Shown here: one piece after another, positions 21,940 through 34,708 of the stretch
Layout: the number at the start of each line of letters is the position of its first letter
How positions within the stretch are numbered: position 1 is the first letter of the stretch
Position numbers and translations under genes: made by a program
Source: Drosophila persimilis
Lineage: Eukaryota; Arthropoda; Insecta; Diptera; Drosophilidae
Assembly (NCBI RefSeq): GCF_003286085.1
Contig: NW_020825313.1
Span: forward strand, 2,542,001 to 2,606,000
Direction: 5' to 3'
Length of the DNA: 64,000 nt
Notes under the pieces: generated by a model
Databases searched by the model: none
Seen by the model: the letters and a program-made list of their open reading frames with translations, nothing else
What the model was told of the DNA's origin: nothing

Positions 21940-22697
21940 ATGGCAATCGTTTGTAGTGCAAAGAAATGTGAATTCGGTGGTGTTATCATTGGTGATTCAT
22001 TTCTTAGCTGCTGGCTGTGCGACAATTTTGCCCATATAAAATGTGCTGGTGGTGGAAATTTTGGCCGGCTGAATGATCTAATCTCGAAACGCATGGGCCT
22101 GTCTTGGTCATGTCTGGCTTGTCGGGAGATTGAGGCCGAAATGCGCACATTTATGAGACAGACTCGAACTGGGTTTCTGGATGTCCGGAAACAATTTGTG
22201 GCTCTCAACGAGAATTTTCTTGCCCTCGAATCACAGTTTCTTGGGCTCAAACTCTTGAGCGAATCGCCTAGACGGAAAATTCCGCATAATGATACCAATC
22301 TCTTGCAACCTAATCCGATTGGTACGCCTGCCTCCCAGCTTCATCCATCGGAAGCATTTCCGTGTAGTCATGTCGATCTCGCTCGGGACTTCAACTTAGA
22401 GCAGTGGTCCCTCGGAAGGCAATATTTGTTTCTCGTCTTATTCCTGAGGCTACAACGGAGGATGTTAAACAACATCTTTCCTCTAAACTTAACACTTCGC
22501 CTGTTGATATAGTTGTGACTAAATTTACATTTAAACATAAGCGCAACATATCATCCTTTAAAATTCTTCTCCCTGATTCTTTACTATCCAGTTCTCTAGA
22601 ACCGTCAATATGGCCTGAGCATACAATTGTGCATGAGTTCCTTCTCAAAGATTCGAACTCGAATCCAAGAATCACCGAACATGCTCCAAAAAACTGA
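21940..22697 (+). pseudogene. LINE copy 1 ORF1 (PHD-like finger, nucleic-acid chaperone)
   Basis: ATG at 21940. Residues 5-75 hold spaced Cys/His (CSAKKCEFG, CWLCDNFAHIKCAG, WSCLAC), a PHD-like zinc finger as known in CR1-type ORF1. A likely coiled coil follows (FVALNENFLALESQFLGLK). A frameshift near 22400 separates it from 22404-22697, which encodes KAIFVSRLIPEATTEDVKQH, the RRM-like C-terminal domain of ORF1, ending TGA at 22695. ORF1 proteins bind the element RNA. Confidence 0.8.
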
Positions 22698-22713
22698 TTT
22701 ACTATTTTTCCAT

Positions 22714-24167
22714 GCTGATAGTGCAGATATCACTGTACCTGTATCGTCCAAGCCTCCCTGGTTCTCCAAGTATTTGTCATACTTAAAAAATAATAAATCC
22801 CGGCTCTATAAAAAGTACCAGAAGTCGGGCTCCACTTTGTCCTTAGCTCTATACTCCTCCGCTCGCTCTCTGTTCCTTGCCGTCAATAGTCAGTGTTATA
22901 ATCATTACCTTTCACAATGTAGTAGTAACTTTCGTAGTGATCCTAAAAAACTCTATTCGTTCGTTAACTCTAAGCGCAAGTCAAACGTTTTTCCTCCGTC
23001 CCTTCATTACCAGAACAAAACTGAAGCTTCTGCTGTTGGTATTGCAAATTTATTCGCTAACTTTTTCCAAACAACGTACTCGTCTCATATTTACAACGCA
23101 TCCACTCCGTATCCGTACCAGCTACCTCAAGCTAACAGCATTTTTCTGCCCTTTTTCGAGGAAAGCGTTATTCTGGAAGGTTTGTCATCTATGGACATAT
23201 CGTTTTCTGCGGGTCCAGATAAGGTACCAAGTTGCATCTTAAAACACTGTGCCCAGTCCCTTTGCAAACCCTTGACCTTTCGCTTCAACCTCTCCTTGGA
23301 ACAGTCTTGTCTCCCAGTAATTTGGAATGAGTCCTATATCATTCCGCTTCACAAAAAAGGTTCAAGATCAAACATTGAAAACTATCGTGGTATCGCAAAG
23401 CTTCCCGCCATCCCGAGTTCCTGAGTTCCTTGAGTTCCTGGTCACCCGGCAACTGCAACATCTTTGTTGCAGCTTGATATCTCCGTCGCAACACGGTTTT
23501 TTCAGACATCGTTCAACATCGACTAACCTTCTTGAGTTTTCTAACCTAATCCACCGTGGTTTTCAAATTGGTTTGCAGACGGATGTAGTTTTTACGGACT
23601 TCAGCAAGGCATTCGATTCTGTGAACCATGCTCTGCTTATTCACAAGCTCTCTTTATTAGGGTTCCCAACGAATCTTCTAGATTGGATTTTGTCCTATCT
23701 CTCTAACCGTACTCAACGTGTTTTGTTTTCTAACGTGTTGTCAAATACTGTTAATGTTACTTCAGGTGTGCCACAGGGAAGTCATTTGGGCCCGCTTCTG
23801 TTTATTTTATTTGTGAATGACCTTCCTCAAGTTATAACATACTCTACTACACTAATGTATGCTGATGATGTCAAAATCTGTCTTTCTTACTCTGATTGGT
23901 ATTTTGCACACCCGCCTTCAACTGGATCTAAGTGAACTACTATTGTGGTGTTCAACTAATCTAGTTTTTCTGAACCTTTCTAAATGCAAACTTATGACAT
24001 TTTACCGTCGCGCTCCTCATTTTGTCCCATATGTTCTAGGAAATCATGTCCTTGAGCGAATTTCGAGTTCAAATGACCTCGGAGTCCTTTTTGATCATAA
24101 GATGTGTTTTAACACCCATATAGCTACAACTGTAAATAAAGCTAAGGGTGTTTTAGCGTTCATCAAG
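22714..24167 (+). pseudogene. LINE copy 1 ORF2 reverse transcriptase, no endonuclease
   Basis: Begins at the deletion junction, then SSKPPWFSKYLSYLKNNKSR and DISFSAGPDKVPSCILK, and breaks at 23410-23440 where GAGTTCCT is repeated three times. It continues FTDFSKAFDSVNHALL, GVPQGSHLGPLLFILFVNDLP and MYADDVKICL (catalytic YADD near 23858), then another frameshift and LSKCKLMTFYRR. All the main palm motifs survive in pieces. Confidence 0.88.
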
Positions 24168-25268
24168 TTGTGAGTTTTGTTGTTGCTGCGTACACCGCAA
24201 CTCTACAGTTATACCCGATACTAAGTCAGTATGGCTCTCCTCCGGCAGACGGCGCTAATATTAAACGAAACGACAAAGAGTGCGTGCGAGAGAGACAGAA
24301 AATCAGTCTGAGCGTGACGTCGGGCGCTGCGTAGCCACTGCAAATTGATTTCTTGCTTTTGGCTACAAAAATGATCCGATCTGATCCAGATTCAGCAATC
24401 TGATAGATATGGTCATTATCTATGATTCTGCGTTTTTAGTTTTCTCGAATGTGCAATATTGTGGATGCAACAGATTTTCGTCCTTTGTGGGGGCGGAAGG
24501 GGGTGGGGCGAAATTCTGAGATAAACGTTTTATAGTGAGATCTAACAGAAGTGCGGATACCAAATTTGGTTACTCTAGCCTTAATAGTCTCTGAGATTTG
24601 TGGTTGCCCCAGATTTTCGTCCTTTGCGGGGGCGGAAGGGGGTGCGGCGAAATTTTGACACCAAACGGTCAAGGTCCGATATCACAGAAGTGTGGATACC
24701 AAATTTGGTTGCTCTAGCTCTTATGGGTTCTGAGATCCTTGAACTCATATTTTGCAATTGGCAAAACCGACCATGAAACCTGTGTGTTAGAGTGAGACAG
24801 AGCGAGAAAGAGTGAAATTGTTTTCGTGATTCTGGCTATAATAATTATACGATCTGGTTCAGATTTTGCACTCTGTAAGATATAGTCATCTTCTACGACT
24901 CTGCTTTTTTAGTTTTCTCGTATCGTCGAAATTGTGGATGCCACACATTTTCGTCTTTTGTGGGGGCGGAAGTGAGCGGGGCGAAGTTTTGAAATATTTT
25001 TTTAGCAGTGACATATCACAGATGTCTGGATCCAAAACATCGTTGCTCTAGCTCTTATAATCTTTGAGCACTAGGCGCTGATAGGGACGGACAGACGGAC
25101 GGACGGACAGACGGACAGACAGACATGGCTCAATCGACTCGGCTATTGATGCTGATCAAGAATATATATAGTTTATGGGATCGGAAACGATTCCTTCTGG
25201 ACGTTACACACATCCACTTTTACCACAAATCTAATATACCCCAATACTCATTTTGAGTATCGGGTATA
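24168..25268 (-). mobile_element. DINE-1, lacking the first ~13 bp, joined to the LINE
   Basis: Starts TTGTGAGTTTTGTTGTTGC, so it lost its ACGAGGGGGAACG end where it was joined to LINE copy 1. It has a 9-bp duplication in the hairpin region and a normal GAGTATCGGGTATA end at 25268 against element A (ATTACGAATAAG). The join is repeated at 29771/29772. Confidence 0.9.
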
Positions 25269-25440
25269 ATTACGAATAAGAGCTAGCGAGGATAACCCAG
25301 AAGATAGATTCTCGAAATTTGAATTAATTCTTCACACTTATAATCATGAAACCAAACATAATACCACAAACAAGACACCAGCTGATATATTCATTTATGC
25401 AGGCTCACCTGATTATGACAGCCAACTAAATAAAGTGAAA
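25269..25440 (+). pseudogene. element A integrase fragment, second copy
   Basis: Same integrase C-terminal sequence as 20796-20965, trapped between two DINE-1 copies. Confidence 0.88.
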
Positions 25441-26546
25441 ACGAGGGGGAACGTTGTGAGTTGCTGCGGACACCGCAACTCTACAGTTATACCCGATACT
25501 AAGTCAGTATGGCTCTCCTCCGGCAGACGCCGCTAATATTAAACGACACGACAAAGAATGCGTGCGAGAGAGACAGAAAATCAGTCTGAGCGTGACGTCG
25601 GGCGCTGCGTAGCCAATGCAAATTGATTTGTTCCTTTTTGCTACAAAAATTATCTGATCTGATTCAGATTCAGCAATCTGATAGATATGGTCATTATCTA
25701 TGATTCTGCGTTTTTAGTTTTCTCGAATGTGCAATATTGTGGATGGAACAGATTTTCGTCCTTTGTGGGGGCGGAAGGGGGTGGGGCGAAATTCTGAGAT
25801 AAACGTTTTATAGTGAGATCTAACAGAAGTGCGGATACCAAATTTGGTTACTCTAGCCTTAATAGTCTCTGAGATTTGTGGTTGCCCCAGATTTTCGTCC
25901 TTTGCGGGGGCGGAAGGGGGTGCGGCGAAATTTTGACACAAAACGGTCAAGGTCCGATATCACAGAAGTGTGGATACCAAATATGGTTGCTCTAGCTTTT
26001 ATGGGTTCTGAGATCCTTGAACTCATATTTTGCAATTGGCAAAACCGACCATGAAACCTGTGTGTTAGAGTGAGACAGAGCGAGAAAGAGTGAAATTGTT
26101 TTCGTGATTCTGGCTATAATAATTATACGATCTGGTTCAGATTTTGCACTCTGTAAGATATAGTCATCTTCTACGATTCTGCGTTTTTAGTTTTCTCGTA
26201 TCGTCCAAATTGTGGATGCCACAGATTTTCGCCTTTTGTGGGGGCGGAAATGGGCGGGGCAAAGTTTTGAAATATTTTTGGAGCAGTGACATATCACAGA
26301 AGTCTGGATCCAAAACATCGTTGCTCTAGCTCTTATAGTATTTGAGCATTCGGCGCTGAAGGGGACGGACAGACGGACCGCCGGACGGACGGACAGACAG
26401 ACATGGCTCAATCGACTCGGCTATTGATGCTGATCAAGAATATATATAGTTTATGGGGTCGGAAACGATTCCTTCTGGACGTTACACACATCCACTTTTA
26501 CCACAAATCTAATATACCCCAATACTCATTTTGAGTATCGGGTATA
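25441..26546 (-). mobile_element. DINE-1, full length (1,106 bp)
   Basis: Complete copy from ACGAGGGGG to GGGTATA. The hairpin GAGTTGC...GCAACTC (25458-25481) starts 17 bases from the left end. An internal inverted copy of the terminus (TTATACCCGATACTAAGTC) follows, then three GGGGGCGGAAG-type blocks, GGAC/AGAC tandem repeats at about 26364-26402 and a terminal palindrome. It has no coding capacity, so it depends on a Helentron enzyme supplied elsewhere. The site is element A GTGAAA / AAATCACTC. Confidence 0.93.
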
Positions 26547-26954
26547 AAAATCACTCAATTAAATAAAAACCGCATACAGTATGAAGTAGATACCCGCTAT
26601 AAAGTCTAAGGTAACAAACCCTTTCAAAAGGACGGGCTAAATTAGACAGGTAGACGAGAAACATTATGAAGAAAAGAAAAGTAGGAAAGTAGAAGTAGAA
26701 AGTAGAAGTAGGAAAAGAACTCATTATAAATCAAAGTTCAAGAAAAAGAAGAAATCTAATACAAGCAAATATAATAATTCCAGAGAAACTGAGGAAGCTA
26801 ATGGAATCAGCGAACTTCAACACAGTTAAAATCCTCATCTTCCTCATAATAACCATCGTAATGGCACAGGGCCAAAACATAGAAATAAATCTTATAAAAT
26901 CCCAAAACGGATCGAAACTGGATCGATTAACATACCTATCAATTATGAATACCA
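26547..26954 (+). pseudogene. element A env start, second copy
   Basis: Repeats 20966-21350 with an added AAAGTAGGAAAGTAGAAG-type purine tract near 26675. The signal-like hydrophobic segment is present; env is cut by the LINE at 26954. Confidence 0.85.
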
Positions 26955-27543
26955 TGAATTATGAATTACCATACCGAATTACCGCTTCTTGCTCTTGCTT
27001 TTTTTCTTGCTCCCGCATTCTCCGCCCTTTGCCTAAATATCATACAACATTGTTGTGACTTTGTTTTGATATAATATCGCATCTCTTTAATTTGATTCTA
27101 CTTTGTGTTAACCACCAGTGTTTTGTTTGTAAACAAGTGTTTAATATAAATTCAATATTGCAACGTAACGCATCGGACTCGTGCAGGCAATTTGTTAGTG
27201 TTTTTTGCCCAGTCTGCTTTTCGTTATCGCTTCTTCGGTGTGCACTGTTCTCGCGCATCAGCGTTTACATCGCCCACAATCTCTCGTGAGCATAAGCGGG
27301 CTGCTCGCATTGTTGCTCTCACTCTCTCTGGATTGCCACTCTCCCTCTCTGTGGACTTTTCTTTTGTGTCTCTGCTTTGGTGAGTTTACTGCACGTTTTC
27401 TGCACTTCGTTGGATCATCTGCTTTGAATTATTGCCGCTGCAGCTGATTGTCTGGCTCGCTCTGCTGTCTGCTCTCCTACTTTACCTGCGATCTCACTCC
27501 ATTCTTTTATTATTCGTGCACAGTGATTCTACTGCTGTCAATA

Positions 27544-28301
27544 ATGGCAATCGTTTGTAGTGCAAAGAAATGTGAATTCGGTGGTGTTATCATTGGTGAT
27601 TCATTTCTTAGCTGCTGGCTGTGCGACAATTTTGCCCATATAAAATGTGCTGGTGGTGGAAATTTTGGCCGGCTGAATGATCTAATCTCGAAACGCATGG
27701 GCCTGTCTTGGTCATGTCTGGCTTGTCGGGAGATTGAGGCCGAAATGCGCACATTTATGAGACAGACTCGAACTGGGTTTCTGGATGTCCGGAAACAATT
27801 TGTGGCTCTCAACGAGAATTTTCTTGCCCTCGAATCACAGTTTCTTGGGCTCAAACTCTTGAGCGAATCGCCTAGACGGAAAATTCCGCATAATGATACC
27901 AATCTCTTGCAACCTAATCCGATTGGTACGCCTGCCTCCCAGCTTCATCCATCGGAAGCATTTCCGTGTAGTCATGTCGATCTCGCTCGGGACTTCAACT
28001 TAGAGCAGTGGTCCCTCGGAAGGCAATATTTGTTTCTCGTCTTATTCCTGAGGCTACAACGGAGGATGTTAAACAACATCTTTCCTCTAAACTTAACACT
28101 TCGCCTGTTGATATAGTTGTGACTAAATTTACATTTAAACATAAGCGCAACATATCATCCTTTAAAATTCTTCTCCCTGATTCTTTACTATCCAGTTCTC
28201 TAGAACCGTCAATATGGCCTGAGCATACAATTGTGCATGAGTTCCTTCTCAAAGATTCGAACTCGAATCCAAGAATCACCGAACATGCTCCAAAAAACTG
28301 A
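27544..28301 (+). pseudogene. LINE copy 2 ORF1
   Basis: Identical in layout to copy 1: PHD-like finger, coiled region, frameshift near 28004, RRM-like C-terminal part ending at 28301. Confidence 0.8.
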
Positions 28302-28317
28302 TTTACTATTTTTCCGT

Positions 28318-29771
28318 GCTGATAGTGCAGATATCACTGTACCTGTATCGTCCAAGCCTCCCTGGTTCTCCAAGTATTTGTCATACTTAAAAAATAATAA
28401 ATCCCGGCTCTATAAAAAGTACCAGAAGTCGGGCTCCACTTTGTCCTTAGCTCTATACTCCTCCGCTCGCTCTCTGTTCCTTGCCGTCAATAGTCAGTGT
28501 TATAATCATTACCTTTCACAATGTAGTAGTAACTTTCGTAGTGATCCTAAAAAACTCTATTCGTTCGTTAACTCTAAGCGCAAGTCAAACGTTTTTCCTC
28601 CGTCCCTTCATTACCAGAACAAAACTGAAGCTTCTGCTGTTGGTATTGCAAATTTATTCGCTAACTTTTTCCAAACAACGTACTCGTCTCATATTTACAA
28701 CGCATCCACTCCGTATCCGTACCAGCTACCTCAAGCTAACAGCATTTTTCTGCCCTTTTTCGAGGAAAGCGTTATTCTGGAAGGTTTGTCATCTATGGAC
28801 ATATCGTTTTCTGCGGGTCCAGATAAGGTACCAAGTTGCATCTTAAAACACTGTGCCCAGTCCCTTTGCAAACCCTTGACCTTTCGCTTCAACCTCTCCT
28901 TGGAACAGTCTTGTCTCCCAGTAATTTGGAATGAGTCCTATATCATTCCGCTTCACAAAAAAGGTTCAAGATCAAACATTGAAAACTATCGTGGTATCGC
29001 AAAGCTTCCCGCCATCCCGAGTTCCTGAGTTCCTTGAGTTCCTGGTCACCCGGCAACTGCAACATCTTTGTTGCAGCTTGATATCTCCGTCGCAACACGG
29101 TTTTTTCAGACATCGTTCAACATCGACTAACCTTCTTGAGTTTTCTAACCTAATCCACCGTGGTTTTCAAATTGGTTTGCAGACGGATGTAGTTTTTACG
29201 GACTTCAGCAAGGCATTCGATTCTGTGAACCATGCTCTGCTTATTCACAAGCTCTCTTTATTAGGGTTCCCAACGAATCTTCTAGATTGGATTTTGTCCT
29301 ATCTCTCTAACCGTACTCAACGTGTTTTGTTTTCTAACGTGTTGTCAAATACTGTTAATGTTACTTCAGGTGTGCCACAGGGAAGTCATCTGGGCCCGCT
29401 TCTGTTTATTTTATTTGTGAATGACCTTCCTCAAGTTATAACATACTCTACTACACTAATGTATGCTGATGATGTCAAAATCTGTCTTTCTTACTCTGAT
29501 TGGTATTTTGCACACCCGCCTTCAACTGGATCTAAGTGAACTACTATTGTGGTGTTCAACTAATCTAGTTTTTCTGAACCTTTCTAAATGCAAACTTATG
29601 ACATTTTACCGTCGCGCTCCTCATTTTGTCCCATATGTTCTAGGAAATCATGTCCTTGAGCGAATTTCGAGTTCAAATGACCTCGGAGTCCTTTTTGATC
29701 ATAAGATGTGTTTTAACACCCATATAGCTACAACTGTAAATAAAGCTAAGGGTGTTTTAGCGTTCATCAAG
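28318..29771 (+). pseudogene. LINE copy 2 ORF2 reverse transcriptase
   Basis: Carries the same frame breaks as copy 1, including the GAGTTCCT slippage near 29018-29043 and the loss of the endonuclease. YADD lies near 29462. Confidence 0.88.
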
Positions 29772-30872
29772 TTGTGAGTTTTGTTGTTGCTGCGTACACC
29801 GCAACTCTACAGTTATACCCGATACTAAGTCAGTATGGCTCTCCTCCGGCAGACGGCGCTAATATTAAACGAAACGACAAAGAGTGCGTGCGAGAGAGAC
29901 AGAAAATCAGTCTGAGCGTGACGTCGGGCGCTGCGTAGCCACTGCAAATTGATTTCTTGCTTTTGGCTACAAAAATGATCCGATCTGATCCAGATTCAGC
30001 AATCTGATAGATATGGTCATTATCTATGATTCTGCGTTTTTAGTTTTCTCGAATGTGCAATATTGTGGATGCAACAGATTTTCGTCCTTTGTGGGGGCGG
30101 AAGGGGGTGGGGCGAAATTCTGAGATAAACGTTTTATAGTGAGATCTAACAGAAGTGCGGATACCAAATTTGGTTACTCTAGCCTTAATAGTCTCTGAGA
30201 TTTGTGGTTGCCCCAGATTTTCGTCCTTTGCGGGGGCGGAAGGGGGTGCGGCGAAATTTTGACACCAAACGGTCAAGGTCCGATATCACAGAAGTGTGGA
30301 TACCAAATATGGTTGCTCTAGCTCTTATGGGTTCTGAGATCCTTGAACTCATATTTTGCAATTGGCAAAACCGACCATGAAACCTGTGTGTTAGAGTGAG
30401 ACAGAGCGAGAAAGAGTGAAATTGTTTTCGTGATTCTGGCTATAATAATTATACGATCTGGTTCAGATTTTGCACTCTGTAAGATATAGTCATCTTCTAC
30501 GACTCTGCTTTTTTAGTTTTCTCGTATCGTCGAAATTGTGGATGCCACACATTTTCGTCTTTTGTGGGGGCGGAAGTGAGCGGGGCGAAGTTTTGAAATA
30601 TTTTTTTAGCAGTGACATATCACAGATGTCTGGATCCAAAACATCGTTGCTCTAGCTCTTATAATCTTTGAGCACTAGGCGCTGATAGGGACGGACAGAC
30701 GGACGGACGGACAGACGGACAGACAGACATGGCTCAATCGACTCGGCTATTGATGCTGATCAAGAATATATATAGTTTATGGGATCGGAAACGATTCCTT
30801 CTGGACGTTACACACATCCACTTTTACCACAAATCTAATATACCCCAATACTCATTTTGAGTATCGGGTATA
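29772..30872 (-). mobile_element. DINE-1 joined to LINE copy 2
   Basis: Second occurrence of the 24168-25268 element, with the same missing end and the same 9-bp hairpin duplication, as expected for a tandem repeat of the region. Confidence 0.9.
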
Positions 30873-31044
30873 ATTACGAATAAGAGCTAGCGAGGATAAC
30901 CCAGAAGATAGATTCTCGAAATTTGAATTAATTCTTCACACTTATAATCATAAAACCAAACATAATACCACAAACAAGACACCAGCTGATATATTCATTT
31001 ATGCAGGCTCACCTGATTATGACAGCCAACTAAATAAAGTGAAA
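30873..31044 (+). pseudogene. element A integrase fragment, third copy
   Basis: Repeat of 25269-25440. Confidence 0.88.
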
Positions 31045-32150
31045 ACGAGGGGGAACGTTGTGAGTTGCTGCGGACACCGCAACTCTACAGTTATACCCGA
31101 TACTAAGTCAGTATGGCTCTCCTCCGGCAGACGCCGCTAATATTAAACGACACGACAAAGAATGCGTGCGAGAGAGACAGAAAATCAGTCTGAGCGTGAC
31201 GTCGGGCGCTGCGTAGCCAATGCAAATTGATTTGTTCCTTTTTGCTACAAAAATTATCTGATCTGATTCAGATTCAGCAATCTGATAGATATGGTCATTA
31301 TCTATGATTCTGCGTTTTTAGTTTTCTCGAATGTGCAATATTGTGGATGGAACAGATTTTCGTCCTTTGTGGGGGCGGAAGGGGGTGGGGCGAAATTCTG
31401 AGATAAACGTTTTATAGTGAGATCTAACAGAAGTGCGGATACCAAATTTGGTTACTCTAGCCTTAATAGTCTCTGAGATTTGTGGTTGCCCCAGATTTTC
31501 GTCCTTTGCGGGGGCGGAAGGGGGTGCGGCGAAATTTTGACACCAAACGGTCAAGGTCCGATATCACAGAAGTGTGGATACCAAATATGGTTGCTCTAGC
31601 TCTTATGGGTTCTGAGATCCTTGAACTCATATTTTGCAATTGGCAAAACCGACCATGAAACCTGTGTGTTAGAGTGAGACAGAGCGAGAAAGAGTGAAAT
31701 TGTTTTCGTGATTCTGGCTATAATAATTATACGATCTGGTTCAGATTTTGCACTCTGTAAGATATAGTCATCTTCTACGATTCTGCGTTTTTAGTTTTCT
31801 CGTATCGTCCAAATTGTGGATGCCACAGATTTTCGCCTTTTGTGGGGGCGGAAGTGGGCGGGGCAAAGTTTTGAAATATTTTTGGAGCAGTGACATATCA
31901 CAGAAGTCTGGATCCAAAACATCGTTGCTCTAGCTCTTATAGTATTTGAGCATTCGGCGCTGAAGGGGACGGACAGACGGACAGACGGACGGACGGACAG
32001 ACAGACATGGCTCAATCGACTCGGCTATTGATGCTGATCAAGAATATATATAGTTTATGGGGTCGGAAACGATTCCTTCTGGACGTTACACACATACACT
32101 TTTACCACAAATCTAATATACCCCAATACTCATTTTGAGTATCGGGTATA
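31045..32150 (-). mobile_element. DINE-1, full length, tandem-repeat copy
   Basis: Counterpart of 25441-26546 at an offset of 5,604 bp. Small differences lie in the GGAC/AGAC tract (near 31970-32006). Confidence 0.93.
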
Positions 32151-32551
32151 AAAATCACTCAATTAAATAAAAACCGCATACAGTATGAAGTAGATACCCG
32201 CTATAAAGTCTAAGGTAACAAACCCTTTCAAAAGGACGGGCTAAATTAGACAGGTAGACGAGAAACATTATGAAGAAAAGAAAAGTAGGAAAGTAGAAGT
32301 AGAAGTAGGAAAAGAACTCATTATAAATCAAAGTTCAAGAAAAAGAAGAAATCTAATACAAGCAAATATAATAATTCCAGAGAAACTGAGGAAGCTAATG
32401 GAATCAGCGAACTTCAACACAGTTAAAATCCTCATCTTCCTCATAATAACCATCGTAATGGCACAGGGCCAAAACATAGAAATAAATCTTATAAAATCCC
32501 AAAACGGATCGAAACTGGATCGATTAACATACCTATCAATTATGAATACCA
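32151..32551 (+). pseudogene. element A env start, third copy
   Basis: Repeat of 26547-26954, with a 7-bp shorter purine tract near 32285. Confidence 0.85.
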
Positions 32552-33140
32552 TGAATTATGAATTACCATACCGAATTACCACTTCTTGCTCTTGCTTTTT
32601 TTCTTGCTCCCGCATTCTCCGCCCTTTGCCTAAATATCATACAACATTGTTGTGACTTTGTTTTGATATATTATCGCATCTCTTTAATTTGATTCTACTT
32701 TGTGTTAACCACCAGTGTTTTGTTTGTAAACAAGTGTTTAATATAAATTCAATATTGCAACGTAACGCATCGGACTCGTGCAGGCAATTTGTTAGTGTTT
32801 TTTGCCCAGTCTGCTTTTCGTTATCGCTTCTTCGGTGTGCACTGTTCTCGCGCATCAGCGTTTACATCGCCCACAATCTCTCGTGAGCATAAGCGGGCTG
32901 CTCGCATTGTTGCTCTCACTCTCTCTGGATTGCCACTCTCCCTCTCTGTGGACTTTTCTTTTGTGTCTCTGCTTTGGTGAGTTTACTGCACGTTTTCTGC
33001 ACTTCGTTGGATCATCTGCTTTGAATTATTGCCGCTGCAGCTGATTGTCTGGCTCGCTCTGCTGTCTGCTCTCCTACTTTACCTGCGATCTCACTCCATT
33101 CTTTTATTATTCGTGCACAGTGATTCTACTGCTGTCAATA

Positions 33141-33898
33141 ATGGCAATCGTTTGTAGTGCAAAGAAATGTGAATTCGGTGGTGTTATCATTGGTGATTCA
33201 TTTCTTAGCTGCTGGCTGTGCGACAATTTTGCCCATATAAAATGTGCTGGTGGTGGAAATTTTGGCCGGCTGAATGATCTAATCTCGAAACGCATGGGCC
33301 TGTCTTGGTCATGTCTGGCTTGTCGGGAGATTGAGGCCGAAATGCGCACATTTATGAGACAGATTCGAACTGGGTTTCTGGATGTCCGGAAACAATTTGT
33401 GGCTCTCAACGAGAATTTTCTTGCCCTCGAATCACAGTTTCTTGGGCTCAAACTCTTGAGCGAATCGCCTAGACGGAAAATTCCGCATAATGATACCAAT
33501 CTCTTGCAACCTAATCCGATTGGTACGCCTGCCTCCCAGCTTCATCCATCGGAAGCATTTCCGTGTAGTCATGTCGATCTCGCTCGGGACTTCAACTTAG
33601 AGCAGTGGTCCCTCGGAAGGCAATATTTGTTTCTCGTCTTATTCCTGAGGCTACAACGGAGGATGTTAAACAACATCTTTCCTCTAAACTTAACACTTCG
33701 CCTGTTGATATAGTTGTGACTAAATTTACATTTAAACATAAGCGCAACATATCATCCTTTAAAATTCTTCTCCCTGATTCTTTACTATCCAGTTCTCTAG
33801 AACCGTCAATATGGCCTGAGCATACAATTGTGCATGAGTTCCTTCTCAAAGATTCGAACTCGAATCCAAGAATCACCGAACATGCTCCAAAAAACTGA
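33141..33898 (+). pseudogene. LINE copy 3 ORF1
   Basis: Same PHD-like finger and RRM-like parts with the frameshift near 33601. One change replaces a Thr codon (RQTRTG to RQIRTG) near 33362. Confidence 0.8.
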
Positions 33899-33904
33899 TT
33901 TACT

Positions 33905-34708
33905 ATTTTTCCATGCACTATCAGAACGTTCGCAGTTTGCTGGGAAAATTGCGTCAAATTCATACTAATAGCGCGTCCTTTGATTTCGATGCCATCGCGT
34001 TTACCGAAACCTGGCTTAACTCCTCTGTCAATGATCATGAAATTTTCATTGATAGTTGCATAGAATGGACCGCCCATCTTTTGCAAGTGGGGTTCTGATT
34101 GCAGTTAAATCTGTTTTCTCATCTGAGTTATTCCCATTCAATAACATTCATGGAATTGAATTTGTTGTAGTCAAAGTTCGTGTTGGCTCCGCATTTTTCT
34201 ATTTAACCTGCTCTTACATTCCTCCCAGGTCTGATGCTGAGCTTTACTTACACCACCTCTCAGCAATTAATACTGTTGTTTCTGCATTAGGGTGCAATGA
34301 TCGAATTATTGTCATGGGGGACTTTAACCTCCCATTTCTTTCTTGGCTGCCTTGTGATGACGCTAACCTGTTGTTTCCCAATTGCCATAATGGCTTTATC
34401 AATGGGCTAACGGATATTTCCCTTGTCCAAATTAATGCCGTTAAAAACATTAGGGACAGACTTCTTGACCTCGTTTTTGTTAACGATGGTTCTCTTGCTA
34501 CGGTATCTAGAGCAAGTCCAATATCTCTCCCTGAAGATCCTTACCATCCAACTTTGTTGATATCACTGGAGTGTACACAATCTGGAGGTGCTGATAGTTC
34601 CATGGCTCCCTGTCACATAAAGTGTTTTCGCAAAACAAACTTTATCGATTTAGATCTACATCTCTCGCGTGTTTCTTTATTCATTACCGAACATATGTGC
34701 AACTGTTA
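33905..34708 (+). pseudogene. LINE copy 3 ORF2 apurinic-type endonuclease
   Basis: Begins MHYQNVRSLLGKLRQI (the QNVRSL start of LINE endonucleases) and FDAIAFTETWLNSSVND with the ETW metal-binding Glu. After a frameshift near 34065 it reads VLIAVKSVFSSELF, RIIVMGDFNLPFLSW (GDFN) and RLLDLVFVNDGS, then DPYHPTLLISLE where the final SDH-type motif is expected. This enzyme would nick target DNA for target-primed reverse transcription. The frameshift and a further shift near 34680 disable it. Confidence 0.85.

Larger units (their letters stand above)
21351..24167 (+). mobile_element. CR1/Jockey-type LINE, copy 1 (endonuclease deleted, 3' end lost)
   Basis: Has a ~590-bp pyrimidine-rich 5' region, ORF1 with a Cys/His finger, and ORF2 with reverse transcriptase. 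Compared with copy 3 it lacks about 840 bp holding the endonuclease (junction near 22714) and everything after CATCAAG at 24167. Only a few base changes separate it from copy 2 at 26955. Confidence 0.9.
26955..29771 (+). mobile_element. CR1/Jockey-type LINE, copy 2
   Basis: Same truncations and internal deletion as copy 1, offset by 5,604 bp, with only isolated differences (for example CATGCTGAT to CGTGCTGAT near 28316, CATTTGGGC to CATCTGGGC near 29388). Confidence 0.92.

Noticed and set aside
24436-24672. Recurrent 61-79-codon frames in DINE-1 copies, on both strands
   Set aside because: They recur only because the element recurs; full of GGGGCGGAAG repeat translation, no protein family, and known DINE-1 elements are non-coding.
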